Positions 53,176 through 62,112 are shown, numbered from the stretch's first letter. The stretch: 64,000 bases of DNA from Planomicrobium stackebrandtii (GCF_030814955.1 NZ_JAUSWB010000006.1:1-64000); one strand, 5' to 3'. Translations and numbers: made by a program. Notes: generated from the letters alone by a model not told the origin.

Positions 53176-55245
53176 TTACTTCTGAACTTTCACAAGACGC
53201 AGTGCATTCAAGATCACCAGGAGCGTGGCACCCATATCTGCGAAAATCGCAATCCACAGTGTCAGCCAGCCTGGGATAATCAAAAGCAATGCTATGATCT
53301 TGAGCCCTAATGCAAAGACGATATTTTCTTTTATTATACGCAATGTCTTTCGGCTGAGTCGAATCGTATACGGAAGTTTCTCCAAATCGTCGGCCATCAG
53401 GGCAATATCTGCCGTTTCCAGTGCTGCATCTGTCCCTGCCCCGCCCATTGCAATGCCGATGTTTGATGCAGCCAGTGCCGGCGCATCGTTAATGCCATCA
53501 CCGACCATTGCAACACGGCCGTATTGCTTTTTCAGCTCTTTAATTGCGGACAGCTTGTCTTGCGGCATCAATCCCGCCCGGACATCTGTCACGCCAATTT
53601 CAGCGGCAATCGCCCTTGCTGTTGCCGGATGGTCGCCTGTCAGCATGATTGTCTGACCTATTCCCATCGCTTTCAATTGGTTGATGATTAGAGGACTTTC
53701 CGTTCGGATGGCATCTGCGACTGCAATCGTTCCAAGCAGCGCAGTTTCTGAAAATATGGCGGTAACGGACTTTCCGCTCTCTTGCAGTTTACGCGCTTTT
53801 TCCGGAATGCGTAAGCCCTTTTCTTCTGCCCAATCCAAACTGCCGACATAAACTGTTTCTTCATTAACTAACGCATAAGCGCCTTTGCCGGTCACCGAAT
53901 TAAAACCTTCGGAAGCATAGACGCCCGCTGCCGCTTGTGAAATGGCTTTTGCCAAGGGATGCTGCGACATCGCTTCTACGGAGGCCGCCAGCTTCAAAAG
54001 TTCTTCATTGGTGATCGTGCCCTGCGTATGCACGTCTGTCACTTCCGGATAGCCTTTGGTCAATGTTCCCGTTTTGTCGAAAGCGACAGCATTGATCCGT
54101 CCCGTTTCTTCCAAGTGAACGCCGCCTTTAATGAGCACACCCTGACGCGCAGCATTGCCGATCGCCGTTACAATCGCAACCGGCGTTGAAACAACCAGGG
54201 CACATGGACAACCCACAACAAGTACGGCCAAGCCCTGGTAAACCCATAGCTCCCAGTTGCCGGTCACAAATCCTGGGATCAGCGCTACGAAAAAGGCGAT
54301 GGCAATAATTACCGGTGTATAGTATTTGGCAAACTGATCAATAAACTTCTGGGTCGGCGCTTTTTCAGCCTGCGCTTCTTCCACCAAATGAATAATCTTC
54401 GCGATGGTGGTATCTTCGACACGTTTGGTAACTGTGACTTCAAGTGCACCCTCAGCATTCATCGTACCGGCGAAAACTTCATCACCAGTCGTTTTGGCTG
54501 CAGGAAGCGATTCTCCTGTAATGGCTGCCTGGTTGACCGAAGATTGCCCGCGAAGGACCGTGCCGTCCATCGCAATTTTCTGGCCGGGTTTGACGATCAA
54601 AATGTCTCCGATGCGGATGTCTTCGGTATCCATTTCGATCAACTCACCGCTGCGCTGAATTAGCGCCCGTGCCGGAGCCAAATCCATCAGGCTGCGGATT
54701 GACTGGCGCGCTTTGTTCATCGAAAAGGATTCCAATACTTCACTGACAGCGAAGAGGAACACCACAACAGCGCCTTCACGCCACTCCCCAATTATGACCG
54801 CACCGATAATCGCAATTGTCATCAATGTCTTCATATCAAACTGGAACGAGCTGAGGTTTTTCAGCCCTGTCCAGAACATATGGTAACCACCGATTGCCAT
54901 GGAACCGCCAAACAGCGCGATGGACCATGGATGCGTTTCGCTCATCTGGAACGAAACGATAATCCCCGCTATCAGCAGCAATAACGAAAGAGCGGTTTCT
55001 ATCGTTTGACGGCGCTGATAAAAAGGAACATGCGGTACTTTTTCTTTTTCAGGATAAACACGGATATGATCAAAGGCTCCCGCTTTTTCCAGCGCTTCGA
55101 TCGTCACATTCCCGTCGATGGTCAGTTTGGATGCACCGAAATTCAAATTGACATTTTTGATATCAGGCAAATTCCGAACATTTTTTTCAAACTTGGCTGC
55201 ACAGCTGGTACACGATAAGTTTTCAAGACGGTAGGTTTTAACCAT
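53176..55245 (-). CDS. cadA: Cd/Zn/Pb-exporting P1B-type ATPase CadA
   Basis: A 689-residue P1B-2 ATPase. One N-terminal HMA domain with LSCTSCAAKFEK, eight membrane helices, the CPC motif at residues 346-348 (GCPCALVVSTP), DKTGT, HP, TGD and GDGINDAPALA motifs. The C-terminal helix contains DMGATLLVILNALRL, whose Asp is typical of Zn/Cd/Pb pumps. The ATG at 55245 lies inside the end of cadC (8-base overlap), so translation is coupled. CadC and its operator make the module metal-inducible. Confidence 0.95.
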   Translation of the reverse strand: MVKTYRLENLSCTSCAAKFEKNVRNLPDIKNVNLNFGASKLTIDGNVTIEALEKAGAFDHIRVYPEKEKVPHVPFYQRRQTIETALSLLLLIAGIIVSFQMSETHPWSIALFGGSMAIGGYHMFWTGLKNLSSFQFDMKTLMTIAIIGAVIIGEWREGAVVVFLFAVSEVLESFSMNKARQSIRSLMDLAPARALIQRSGELIEMDTEDIRIGDILIVKPGQKIAMDGTVLRGQSSVNQAAITGESLPAAKTTGDEVFAGTMNAEGALEVTVTKRVEDTTIAKIIHLVEEAQAEKAPTQKFIDQFAKYYTPVIIAIAFFVALIPGFVTGNWELWVYQGLAVLVVGCPCALVVSTPVAIVTAIGNAARQGVLIKGGVHLEETGRINAVAFDKTGTLTKGYPEVTDVHTQGTITNEELLKLAASVEAMSQHPLAKAISQAAAGVYASEGFNSVTGKGAYALVNEETVYVGSLDWAEEKGLRIPEKARKLQESGKSVTAIFSETALLGTIAVADAIRTESPLIINQLKAMGIGQTIMLTGDHPATARAIAAEIGVTDVRAGLMPQDKLSAIKELKKQYGRVAMVGDGINDAPALAASNIGIAMGGAGTDAALETADIALMADDLEKLPYTIRLSRKTLRIIKENIVFALGLKIIALLLIIPGWLTLWIAIFADMGATLLVILNALRLVKVQK

Positions 55246-55594
55246 TTTCCATACCTTCTTTCGTATGTTCATGAGCGATGGTCACCAGTTGGCGAACGTG
55301 ATCATCCGAGAGCGAGTAGTAAATCTGTTTTCCTTTGCGTTCAGACTTAGCCAATGCCCGTTCACGCAGGTAACGCAAATGATGCGAGGCGGTAGCTGTG
55401 GAGGATCCGATGACCGCAGCGATATCGCAAACGCACATTTCTTCTTCTATAGTTAAGGCATATGCAATGTTCAATCGCGTTTCATCTGCCAGCGCTTTGA
55501 ATAAACTTGCTACATCCCCTAAATCGGTCATGTGCTTTTGGACACGCTCGACCGCTTCCGGATGAACTTTCGTCACTTCACATACTTCTCTCAT
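55238..55594 (-). CDS. cadC: CadC metal-responsive ArsR-family repressor
   Basis: A 118-residue ArsR/SmtB winged helix. Metal-site cysteines are present: Cys5 at the N terminus (MREVCEV) and the ELCVCDL-type pair (EEMCVCDIA) in the alpha-3 helix. The recognition helix is SSTATASHHLRYLRERAL. It dissociates on Cd, Pb or Zn. The start at 55594 has GAGGTGA; the open frame runs on to 55615. Promoter and operator directly upstream match the S. aureus pI258 layout. Confidence 0.93.
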   Translation of the reverse strand: MREVCEVTKVHPEAVERVQKHMTDLGDVASLFKALADETRLNIAYALTIEEEMCVCDIAAVIGSSTATASHHLRYLRERALAKSERKGKQIYYSLSDDHVRQLVTIAHEHTKEGMENG

Positions 55595-55610
55595 GCCGTC
55601 ACCTCTTTCA

Positions 55611-55629
55611 TTCAAATGGATATTTGATT
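55611..55629. promoter_or_regulatory. CadC operator
   Basis: TTCAAATGGATATTTGATT is an imperfect palindrome built on the TCAAATA...ATTTGA core of the staphylococcal CadC box. It lies right after the predicted transcription start of cadC. Confidence 0.78.
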
Positions 55630-55638
55630 GTTTTCTTC

Positions 55639-55667
55639 AGTATATCTGCTCAACCCGCTACAGTCAA
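55639..55667 (-). promoter_or_regulatory. sigma-A promoter of cadC-cadA
   Basis: Minus strand TTGACT (55662-55667), 17-base spacer, TATACT (55639-55644). Confidence 0.83.
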
Positions 55668-55827
55668 ACGCACATTTGAATGAGCTTTATTTACTTCGGT
55701 TTAAAAAGGTGATACAGTTTTAAAGTTATTGCCCGGAAAATTTTTGTGGAATCTGTAAGATGACCCCTTCATGGGACACCAACCCTTAAATAATCGACTC
55801 AATTAATATAGAAGGAAGTGGACATTT

Positions 55828-57294
55828 TTGAATACCTTATCTTATAAAGAGCAATGGTTCGGCAACATTCGCGGAGACATTCTTGCTGGAATTGTTGTTG
55901 CACTTGCGCTCATCCCGGAAGCAATCGCCTTCTCCATCATTGCAGGAGTCGATCCGATGGTCGGTCTGTACGCTTCGTTTTCCATCGCCGTCATCATCTC
56001 CTTTGTCGGCGGACGCCCTGCCATGATTTCTGCCGCGACAGGCGCTATGGCACTGGCGATGGTCCTGCTGGTCCGCGACCACGGACTGGATTATTTACTC
56101 GCAGCGACGATCCTGACCGGCGTTCTGCAATTGATCTTCGGCGTATTGAAAATAGCCCGCTTTATGAAATTCATTCCACGCGCTGTCATGATCGGCTTTG
56201 TCAATTCACTCGCGATCCTAATTTTCATGGCACAAGTGCCGTTCATTTTCGGAGTCAATGCCATTACTTACGTTTTTGTTGGAATCACGTTGGCAATTGT
56301 ATACATCCTGCCGCGTTTTTTCACAGCCATTCCGGCTCCTTTGATTGCGATCCTCGTATTGACGGGAATTGTCATGTACAGCGGCATCGATATGCAGAAT
56401 GTCGGCAGCCTCGGTACCATTTCACAAACTTTGCCTAGCTTCTTTATTCCAAATGTTCCATTCAACTTTGAAACCCTGCAAATCATTTTCCCAACTGCAT
56501 TGGCTTTATCCATCATCGGTTTGCTCGAATCTTTGCTGACCGCTTCCATTTTGGATGATGCAACAGAAACAGATTCGGATAAAAACCAGGAAGCACGCGG
56601 ACAAGGGATTGCCAATGTCATCACCGGATTTTTCGGCGGCATGGCAGGCTGCGCCATGATCGGCCAGTCCGGCATCAACGTCCGGTCCGGCGGCCGCGGG
56701 CGGTTATCCACTTTTACTGCCGGCGCTTTCCTGATGTTCCTGATCATTGTCCTTGGCAATTGGGTCGTCCAAATCCCGATGCCGGTCTTGGCGGGCATCA
56801 TGGTCATGGTTTGTATCGGCACTTTTGATTGGGGCTCGTTCAAGTATTTAGCAACTGCCCCGAAAGCGGATGCCATCGTAATGCTGCTGACTGTTGTGGT
56901 TGTCGTATACACGCATGACTTATCCAAGGGCGTATTTGCCGGCGTTATTTTAAGTGCTTTGCTGTTTGCAGCCAAAATCTCCAAAGTCGATGTCCGCAAA
57001 GAAGGATTGGAAAGCAATGCGTCGAATAGATATACGATACACGGACAATTGTTTTTCGCTTCTTCCCAGGACTTTGTTTCCGCATTCGATAAAGTCGAAG
57101 CTTCCGAAGGGATTGTATTGGACTTTTCAGATGCGACTGTCTGGGACGATTCAGGCGTCGGGGCAATCGACCGGGTCATGAACAAACTGCAAGCGCAGGG
57201 ACAAATTGTTGAAATTGTCGGTTTGAATGCCTCCAGCCAGAAACTCGTCGATAAGTTAGCGACATACGGCCAGGCGGGCAAGAGCACACATTAA
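55828..57294 (+). CDS. SulP family anion transporter with STAS domain
   Basis: A 488-residue SLC26/SulP transporter. About 12 membrane segments (begins [26 protein letters not shown]) carry the family motif, and a C-terminal STAS domain (about 395-480; [23 protein letters not shown]) faces the cytoplasm. Members carry sulfate, bicarbonate or other anions; which one is not evident. The start is TTG with GAAGGAAGTGG upstream. A UspA gene follows 12 bases later in the same operon, a pairing also seen in other bacteria. Confidence 0.9.
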   Translation: MNTLSYKEQWFGNIRGDILAGIVVALALIPEAIAFSIIAGVDPMVGLYASFSIAVIISFVGGRPAMISAATGAMALAMVLLVRDHGLDYLLAATILTGVLQLIFGVLKIARFMKFIPRAVMIGFVNSLAILIFMAQVPFIFGVNAITYVFVGITLAIVYILPRFFTAIPAPLIAILVLTGIVMYSGIDMQNVGSLGTISQTLPSFFIPNVPFNFETLQIIFPTALALSIIGLLESLLTASILDDATETDSDKNQEARGQGIANVITGFFGGMAGCAMIGQSGINVRSGGRGRLSTFTAGAFLMFLIIVLGNWVVQIPMPVLAGIMVMVCIGTFDWGSFKYLATAPKADAIVMLLTVVVVVYTHDLSKGVFAGVILSALLFAAKISKVDVRKEGLESNASNRYTIHGQLFFASSQDFVSAFDKVEASEGIVLDFSDATVWDDSGVGAIDRVMNKLQAQGQIVEIVGLNASSQKLVDKLATYGQAGKSTH

Positions 57295-57306
57295 GGGGGT
57301 TGCTCC

Positions 57307-57726
57307 ATGTACGAAAAAATTTTAGTAGCGGCTGATGGCTCCGATCATTCAAAAAGAGCTGCTCACGAAGCAGTCCGCATGGCCAAAGCCAATCCACAGG
57401 CTTTCGTTACTTTGCTGTATGTCATCGATTACGAAAAAGCTCGAACCGAAATTCTTCACAGCCAAAGCAGTGATGAAGTCCACTTCGAACGCCGCAAGCA
57501 TCTAGTGCCGCTCGAAGAAATCTTTCGTTCTGCGGGCGTTGATTTTGAAACCAAAACACTGCACGGCGTTCCTGGACCGACCATCGTTAAGCACGCCAAT
57601 GAAACCGGCTATGATGTCGTCTTGATCGGCAGCCGCGGATTGAACGCGCTGCAGGAAATGGTGCTTGGCAGCGTCAGCCATAAAGTGGCCAAACGTGTTC
57701 AAGCTCCTGTCATCATCGTCAAATAA
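57307..57726 (+). CDS. universal stress protein UspA family
   Basis: A 139-residue Usp with the ATP-binding signature GSRGLNALQEMVLGSVSHKV (G-2x-G-9x-G-S type) and N-terminal MYEKILVAADGSDHSKRA. It probably binds ATP and accompanies the upstream SulP transporter as a regulatory or accessory subunit. GGGGG precedes the ATG. Confidence 0.92.
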   Translation: MYEKILVAADGSDHSKRAAHEAVRMAKANPQAFVTLLYVIDYEKARTEILHSQSSDEVHFERRKHLVPLEEIFRSAGVDFETKTLHGVPGPTIVKHANETGYDVVLIGSRGLNALQEMVLGSVSHKVAKRVQAPVIIVK

Positions 57727-57727
57727 A

Positions 57728-57770
57728 CTCAGCCGCTTTTCGTGAATCTGCGAAAGCGGCTGAGTTTTTG
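57728..57770 (+). terminator. terminator of the sulP-uspA operon
   Basis: CTCAGCCGCTTT and its exact complement AAAGCGGCTGAG close a 14-base loop and run into T5. Confidence 0.85.
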
Positions 57771-57778
57771 GTTTATGG

Positions 57779-57890
57779 TCGTTCAACGGGATTTGTGGTC
57801 GCTCCTTCGGATTTGCAGTCGTTCAGAAAAATTTACTGTCGCTCAGCTGAATTTGCAGTCGCTCAACAGATTTTATCGCCGTCCACGAAA
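57779..57890. repeat. degenerate 20-bp tandem repeats
   Basis: Five consecutive 20-base units (57779-57798, 57799-57818, 57819-57838, 57839-57858, 57859-57878) and a partial sixth, with approximate consensus TCGCTCAnnnGAATTTGCAG. They lie between the uspA terminator and the crcB stop. There is no ORF and no flanking cas gene. Confidence 0.8.
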
Positions 57891-57927
57891 AAACTCCCCC
57901 TGCATCGATCACAGGCAGAGTCCAAAT

Positions 57928-58260
57928 CTATTGCATCAAGACGTAACCGAGGCCAAATAATAAAAGCCCACTCGCTAAAGTAGCTAGAATGTAGCTGCCA
58001 CCCTGCAGCCAGTTGCCGTCTTCAAAATCTTTGACGGCATCCAAGGCCATCGTTGAAAAAGTGGTAAAGGCTCCGAGAAAACCAGTGATCCAGAAAGCCC
58101 ACAAACTGCCGCTTCCGATAAATGCACCAAGCACCAATGAACCGACGCTGTTGACCAGCCAAGTTGCGGCTTTTGGCTGCCATGACCTGCTTTCAACCAG
58201 CAAATAGAACAGATAACGTGTGACGGCGCCCAAAAATCCGCCAATTGCGATACCGATCAT
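57928..58260 (-). CDS. crcB: CrcB/Fluc fluoride channel subunit 2
   Basis: A 110-residue, four-helix Fluc protein with GAVTRY near the N terminus, LVNSVGSLVLGAFIG and the GFLGAFTTFSTMALDA motif with the Phe box and central Na+ site. The ATG overlaps the stop of the upstream paralog (ATGA). Paired crcB genes in Firmicutes encode two small homologs that assemble as heterodimers to expel fluoride. GAGGGGTGG precedes the start. Confidence 0.93.
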   Translation of the reverse strand: MIGIAIGGFLGAVTRYLFYLLVESRSWQPKAATWLVNSVGSLVLGAFIGSGSLWAFWITGFLGAFTTFSTMALDAVKDFEDGNWLQGGSYILATLASGLLLFGLGYVLMQ

Positions 58261-58610
58261 GACGCCACCCCTCTTCGGCCAATCCACAGTCCTGCGGCCG
58301 CTGAGGCAATACAGGCCACTGTCATGCTCCCGGCAAACGCCAATCCTACCCAAACGGATGACTCCAAGTAATGAAACCAATCAGCGGAGAACGCAGAAAA
58401 AGTGGTAAACGAGCCAAGCAGGCCTGTCGATACCAGCAGCCGCAGCTCTGCCGACTTGCGGGCTAAACGGACAGCCGCAACTCCTATCAAAAAACTACCA
58501 GCTATGTTAACGAGCCAAAGTCCAAGCCCTCCTGCAACTGCCATATATACTCCTGCACGCAGCAACGCGCCAGCCATTCCGCCAAATCCTACCGCCAATA
58601 TCCGCTTCAT
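58257..58610 (-). CDS. crcB: CrcB/Fluc fluoride channel subunit 1
   Basis: A 117-residue paralog with GGMAGALLRAG, LVNIAGSFLIGV and GLLGSFTTFSAFSAD. Both key motifs (NxxGS/A and the FTTFS turn) are intact, so both subunits should function. It is the first gene of the pair. No fluoride riboswitch could be recognised in front of it. Confidence 0.93.
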   Translation of the reverse strand: MKRILAVGFGGMAGALLRAGVYMAVAGGLGLWLVNIAGSFLIGVAAVRLARKSAELRLLVSTGLLGSFTTFSAFSADWFHYLESSVWVGLAFAGSMTVACIASAAAGLWIGRRGVAS

Positions 58611-58722
58611 CCCAAACGCCCCGCATCTGTTTTTCTTCAGTATAACTTATTAAAAAGAAACGTGTTTTTCACTTGAAGAGATAGTATTCTTCAATTCTAG
58701 GGTTTTTTGCATTAAATTTAAA

Positions 58723-58764
58723 GGAACCCCTGTCACCTTGGCATAAAAAGGTTACAGGGGTCCC
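58723..58764. repeat. GC-rich inverted repeat in an AT-rich gap
   Basis: GGAACCCCTGTCACC and GGTTACAGGGGTCCC pair at 13 of 15 positions around a 12-base loop. Its T-run is weak on both strands and no gene ends next to it on either, so it looks like an orphan hairpin. Confidence 0.55.
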
Positions 58765-58976
58765 TAAGGTTCATACTCTGTCTATGGTAGCTTTCGATAA
58801 TAGATTATATGTAAAATACTTAATCCAAAATAGAAGGTGTTGACCTATAAATTTTTATATTCAATGCTGATAATGAAGTATTTAAGTTCAATCTTTAAAA
58901 TACGCCCATCACAAGAAGAATATTGTCCGGTATGAATTAATGATGACAGCTTCTTGTAATACGAAAGCAGTGAAAC

Positions 58977-59026
58977 TAAAAAAGATGACACTGGTACAGT
59001 GGTAAACCCACATTATCAGTGTCATC
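58977..59026 (-). terminator. terminator of the tartrate dehydratase gene
   Basis: GATGACACTG pairs with CAGTGTCATC across a 23-base loop and is followed by T6 on the minus strand, about 90 bases past the stop codon. Confidence 0.68.
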
Positions 59027-59114
59027 GTATTGGAATAAAGACTTGAGTGTCCTTTCTTCTTAAATTGTTCAAAAATTAGGGCTCATTTTAAAAATCCATT
59101 GTTTTTGTCATGTA

Positions 59115-60278
59115 TTATTCAGCCACCGAACGAAGCAATTTAATAAGCGGTGCTTTCGTTTCAAAACCTATCCCTGGAACGTCAGGCAAACCCACATAGC
59201 CATCTACAACCGGAATATCATCGGCAAATCCTCCGAATGGTTCAAAAATTCCCGGATAAGACTCATTGCCTCCTAGACCCAATCCTGCTGCAATATTCAG
59301 CGACAATTGATGCCCACCATGTGGAATGCAACGGCGAGAAGACCATCCGTGTTCCTTTAACATATCCAATATTCTCATATACTCCACAAGTCCATAACTC
59401 AGTGCACAGTCAAATTGCAGATAATCCCGATCTGGCCTCATGCCCCCGTATCGAATGAGGTTTCTGGCATCCTGCATAGAAAAGAGGTTTTCCCCGGTTG
59501 CCATCGGGTGTTTATAATGCTTGGAAAGCTCCGCTTGAAGCTCATAATCCAGCGGATCTCCTACTTCCTCATACCAAAACAAATTATAGGGCTCTAATTT
59601 TTCTGCATATCGAATCGCTGTCTCCAGATCAAAACGGCCGTTTACGTCCACCGCCAGAGATTGGCCGGATGGCACCACTTCCAGTACAGCTTCGATTCTT
59701 CGAAGATCTTCTTCTAAACCGTTCCCGATTTTCATTTTCACAACTGAATATCCCAGGTTCAAATAGCCTTTCATTTCTTCTTGGAGCATTTTATCGTCTT
59801 TTCCTGGCTGATAATAGCCGCCTGCCGCGTAGACAAATACTTTATCGTCCGGCTTTCCATCCCCATAACGTTCAGCCAGCAGTTGATAAAGGGGCTTTTC
59901 TTCTATTTTTGCAACGGCGTCCCAAATTGCCATATCAAGCGTTCCCACCGCAACCGATCGTTCCCCGTGGCCGCCTGGCTTTTCGCCCGTCATCAAGATA
60001 TCCCAGATTTTATGAGGATCAAAATTTGACCCTTCATCATTTAGAATATCATTAGTTTCCGCTTCTAATAAACGAGGGATAAACCGTTCATGAAGAAGTC
60101 CGCTTGGAGCATAGCGGCCATTTGAATTGAAGCCATATCCTATAACCCTTTTGCCGTTTTTAAATACATCTGTGACGATTGCTACGACAGAAACAGTCAT
60201 TTTAGAAAAATCAATATAAGCATTGCTTATACTCGATTTAATAGGTACTGCTTTTTCTTTGATATCGATTATTTTCAT
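59115..60278 (-). CDS. D-tartrate dehydratase-like enolase-superfamily enzyme (TarD)
   Basis: A 387-residue enolase-superfamily dehydratase whose sequence follows Bradyrhizobium TarD closely (ISNAYIDFSKMT; YGFNSNGRY; EKPGGHGERSVAVGT; VYAAGGYY). Catalytic residues are in place: Lys183 in KMK, metal ligands Asp211, Glu237 and Glu263 (DVNGRF, WYEEVGDP, ATGEN) and His320 in IPHGGHQ. It would dehydrate D-tartrate to oxaloacetate. No tartrate transporter gene is adjacent. AGGAGG precedes the ATG. The upstream promoter has a palindrome in its spacer, and a GntR regulator gene lies next to it. Confidence 0.88.
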   Translation of the reverse strand: MKIIDIKEKAVPIKSSISNAYIDFSKMTVSVVAIVTDVFKNGKRVIGYGFNSNGRYAPSGLLHERFIPRLLEAETNDILNDEGSNFDPHKIWDILMTGEKPGGHGERSVAVGTLDMAIWDAVAKIEEKPLYQLLAERYGDGKPDDKVFVYAAGGYYQPGKDDKMLQEEMKGYLNLGYSVVKMKIGNGLEEDLRRIEAVLEVVPSGQSLAVDVNGRFDLETAIRYAEKLEPYNLFWYEEVGDPLDYELQAELSKHYKHPMATGENLFSMQDARNLIRYGGMRPDRDYLQFDCALSYGLVEYMRILDMLKEHGWSSRRCIPHGGHQLSLNIAAGLGLGGNESYPGIFEPFGGFADDIPVVDGYVGLPDVPGIGFETKAPLIKLLRSVAE

Positions 60279-60315
60279 CCTTAAACCTCCTATTTGGCAT
60301 TTGTCATCTATTTAT

Positions 60316-60344
60316 AGAATAATTAATAAATTTATTAATGTCAA
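60316..60344 (-). promoter_or_regulatory. promoter of the tartrate dehydratase gene with palindromic operator
   Basis: Minus strand TTGACA (60339-60344) and TATTCT (60316-60321) are 17 bases apart. The spacer is part of a perfect 18-base palindrome ATTAATAAATTTATTAAT (60322-60339). A repressor there would block the promoter; the neighbouring GntR-family protein is the obvious candidate. Confidence 0.75.
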
Positions 60345-60416
60345 TATAAAGCTTAATTTTAATTAAAATAACGAAAATAGTTATTTAATAAATTTTTTAA
60401 ATTTCATATATATAAA

Positions 60417-60445
60417 AAAGACGCTTCTTGTTAAGAAACGTCTTG
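60417..60445 (-). terminator. terminator of the GntR-family gene
   Basis: AAGACG-TTCTT pairs with AAGAA-CGTCTT, with T-rich sequence beyond on the minus strand, at the stop codon of the regulator gene. Confidence 0.7.
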
Positions 60446-60447
60446 CC

Positions 60448-61185
60448 TTATTTTTTCTTCTTATTCGTAGGCTTGCTTTCGATGATCCCTAAGATTTCCT
60501 GTCCTCCACGATGCCTGTGGGAATGCATTAGGAGTTGAGCTGCTTTGCTGTCTTGGGCTCGCATGGCAGCTACTATTGCCTGATGTTCTTTAATCGATCG
60601 AACAGGAAGCTTTCGCTCATTAATGGTAAACAACCTAGCCCGATACAATTGATCAGAATGACTATCCATTATATTTTGCAGCCGTTCATTCTGGGAATAC
60701 TCAACGATTAAATTATGAAATTGATTATCTACATCTATATAGGCCTTTAAATTATTTTCGTTCAGATGCTTTTCTTGAAGCGCAATAAGGGAATCCAGAA
60801 TTCCGAGATGCTCTTCGTCAATATTTAATGTGGCTAACTCAGCAGCTACTCCATCAAGAGCTTCAGCTATTTGACAAATTTGCTCAATATTTTCTTTTAT
60901 GATTGGTTCAACACTAAAGCCTTTTCGAGGGGTTAACCGAATCCAGCGATCCATCTCCAATCGAATCAATGCTTCTCGTACGGGTGTGCGGCTCATTTCC
61001 AACATGTCGATAATTTCACGTTCCAAAAAAGCTTCATCAGGTTGAAGCTGAAGATTTCGGATCGCTTTTTGAATTATGATATAAGCCTGTTGTGGTAAAC
61101 GGTCTTCGTTTGCTTCTTCTTTATATAGCAATAAGGTCTTTTTTAAAGCAGTGTTATCGCTGCTTCGTCTATCTTTTTCTTTCAT
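60448..61185 (-). CDS. GntR-family (FadR/FCD) transcriptional regulator
   Basis: A 245-residue regulator with an N-terminal winged helix (LEREIIDMLEMSRTPVREALIRLEMDRWIRLTPRKGFSV spans about residues 54-92) and a C-terminal FCD helical ligand domain with the metal-binding histidine pattern (DNQFHNLIVE; KEHQAIVAAM; HSHRHRG). The start is the ATG at 61185 with GGTGAG. It lies upstream of, and in line with, the tartrate dehydratase gene, separated by a terminator and the palindromic promoter, so it probably controls that gene. Confidence 0.88.
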   Translation of the reverse strand: MKEKDRRSSDNTALKKTLLLYKEEANEDRLPQQAYIIIQKAIRNLQLQPDEAFLEREIIDMLEMSRTPVREALIRLEMDRWIRLTPRKGFSVEPIIKENIEQICQIAEALDGVAAELATLNIDEEHLGILDSLIALQEKHLNENNLKAYIDVDNQFHNLIVEYSQNERLQNIMDSHSDQLYRARLFTINERKLPVRSIKEHQAIVAAMRAQDSKAAQLLMHSHRHRGGQEILGIIESKPTNKKKK

Positions 61186-61435
61186 CAGACTCACCAAATT
61201 TCAATTTAATAAAAGTGCAGATTTTATATAAATTATAGCAGATGCCGGCCTAAATGACCGCGGTTTTACTAGTAACTCTTGTGTTGTTATAAAACGTTTT
61301 ATGAAAAATAATTCCGGTTTGGAATCTTCTTTTGCAGTACCTGCGCTAGTATTCGCCTCTTCTCTCTACGTATTCAATAAGCTTCTGATAATCTGATGAT
61401 ATGTAAACTAAGTAGGAATGTATTTATTATGATTA

Positions 61436-61855
61436 TCAATATAGAAGCCCTTTTTCTTGAATTTCGAGAGGGACGCCTGATTCTCTCAGTAAGTTTTTGA
61501 CGGATTCTCTTGCTACACTCGAAGGCACAATAAACTTATATTGCTTATTGTTATTTAAAATAAACACCAATCTCCCATTGTCTGGTAAGGCGGAATGGAA
61601 AGTAGACTTTTCGCTAAATTCAACGTGTTTGATGTCTACTATATTGAGTTGAAAGTTTCTTCTCTTCTGAAGTAGTTCTTGTTGATTGTTTTGAAAGACC
61701 TGGTCAATCTTTTTTTCATTACGATTGGCTAGTTCTTTGAAAATCATATCCCGCAACTCGTATACAAGACCTAACATGGGAAACCAAACGTTGTTGTCCT
61801 CGTCGAATTTATCTTCAATGTTAATAAAGATAAATTGGTTTTCTGTAATAAACAC
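61436..61855 (-). CDS. hypothetical protein, possibly frameshifted at its 5' end
   Basis: A 139-residue frame from a GTG at 61855 (begins MFITENQFIFINIEDKFDED). It is helical in the middle and beta-rich near the end (GRLVFILNNNKQYKFIVPSS), perhaps a PH-like fold; the family is not recognised. The same frame stays open upstream of the GTG and reads sensibly (ILLSKKPSTFTFDRSYKV), but has no start. An ATG with a strong AAAGGAG site lies at 61914 in the next frame, and one extra A in the A6 tract at 61889-61894 would join the two into one protein of 159 residues. Confidence 0.6.
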   Translation of the reverse strand: MFITENQFIFINIEDKFDEDNNVWFPMLGLVYELRDMIFKELANRNEKKIDQVFQNNQQELLQKRRNFQLNIVDIKHVEFSEKSTFHSALPDNGRLVFILNNNKQYKFIVPSSVARESVKNLLRESGVPLEIQEKGLLY

Positions 61856-62112
61856 TTTATAGCTTCTGTCGAATGTAAATGTGCTTGGTTTTTTAGATAA
61901 AAGGATTTCTGCATTTTTTTCTCCTTTGATATTTTGTTAATTTATCGCTTTGCTTTTCTAAGATTCCCCATGGTCGTCATTTGCGCTTTTTTCTTTTTTA
62001 ATAAAGCTGAAAATTTAATAACTGTTTCTTCAAATATACGCAAACAATAGAGAGATAGCTAGATAATTTTGGAAATATTATCTTTCGTAAAAGTACACCT
62101 ACATAAACGAAA

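Larger units (their letters stand above)
58611..59114. other. gene-free region with two inverted repeats
   Basis: About 500 bases between crcB and the tartrate dehydratase gene. They hold a 13-of-15-bp inverted repeat (58723-58764) and a terminator (58977-59026). The stretch between them is AT-rich without a readable frame; it may be a decayed gene, but nothing recognisable remains. Confidence 0.45.

Noticed and set aside
55854-56438. 194-codon plus-strand frame inside the SulP gene
   Set aside because: It overlaps the SulP coding sequence in another frame and its His/Cys/Arg-rich composition is typical of a shadow frame.
56268-57287. 339-codon minus-strand frame opposite the SulP gene
   Set aside because: It lies entirely antisense to a well-conserved transporter and STAS domain.
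57779-57890. CRISPR array
   Set aside because: The 20-base units are contiguous, without spacers, and degenerate; no cas genes are nearby.
58611-58720. Fluoride riboswitch before the crcB pair
   Set aside because: The leader lacks the conserved GGCGAUGG...CUGAU-type pseudoknot pattern and is too short and AT-rich.
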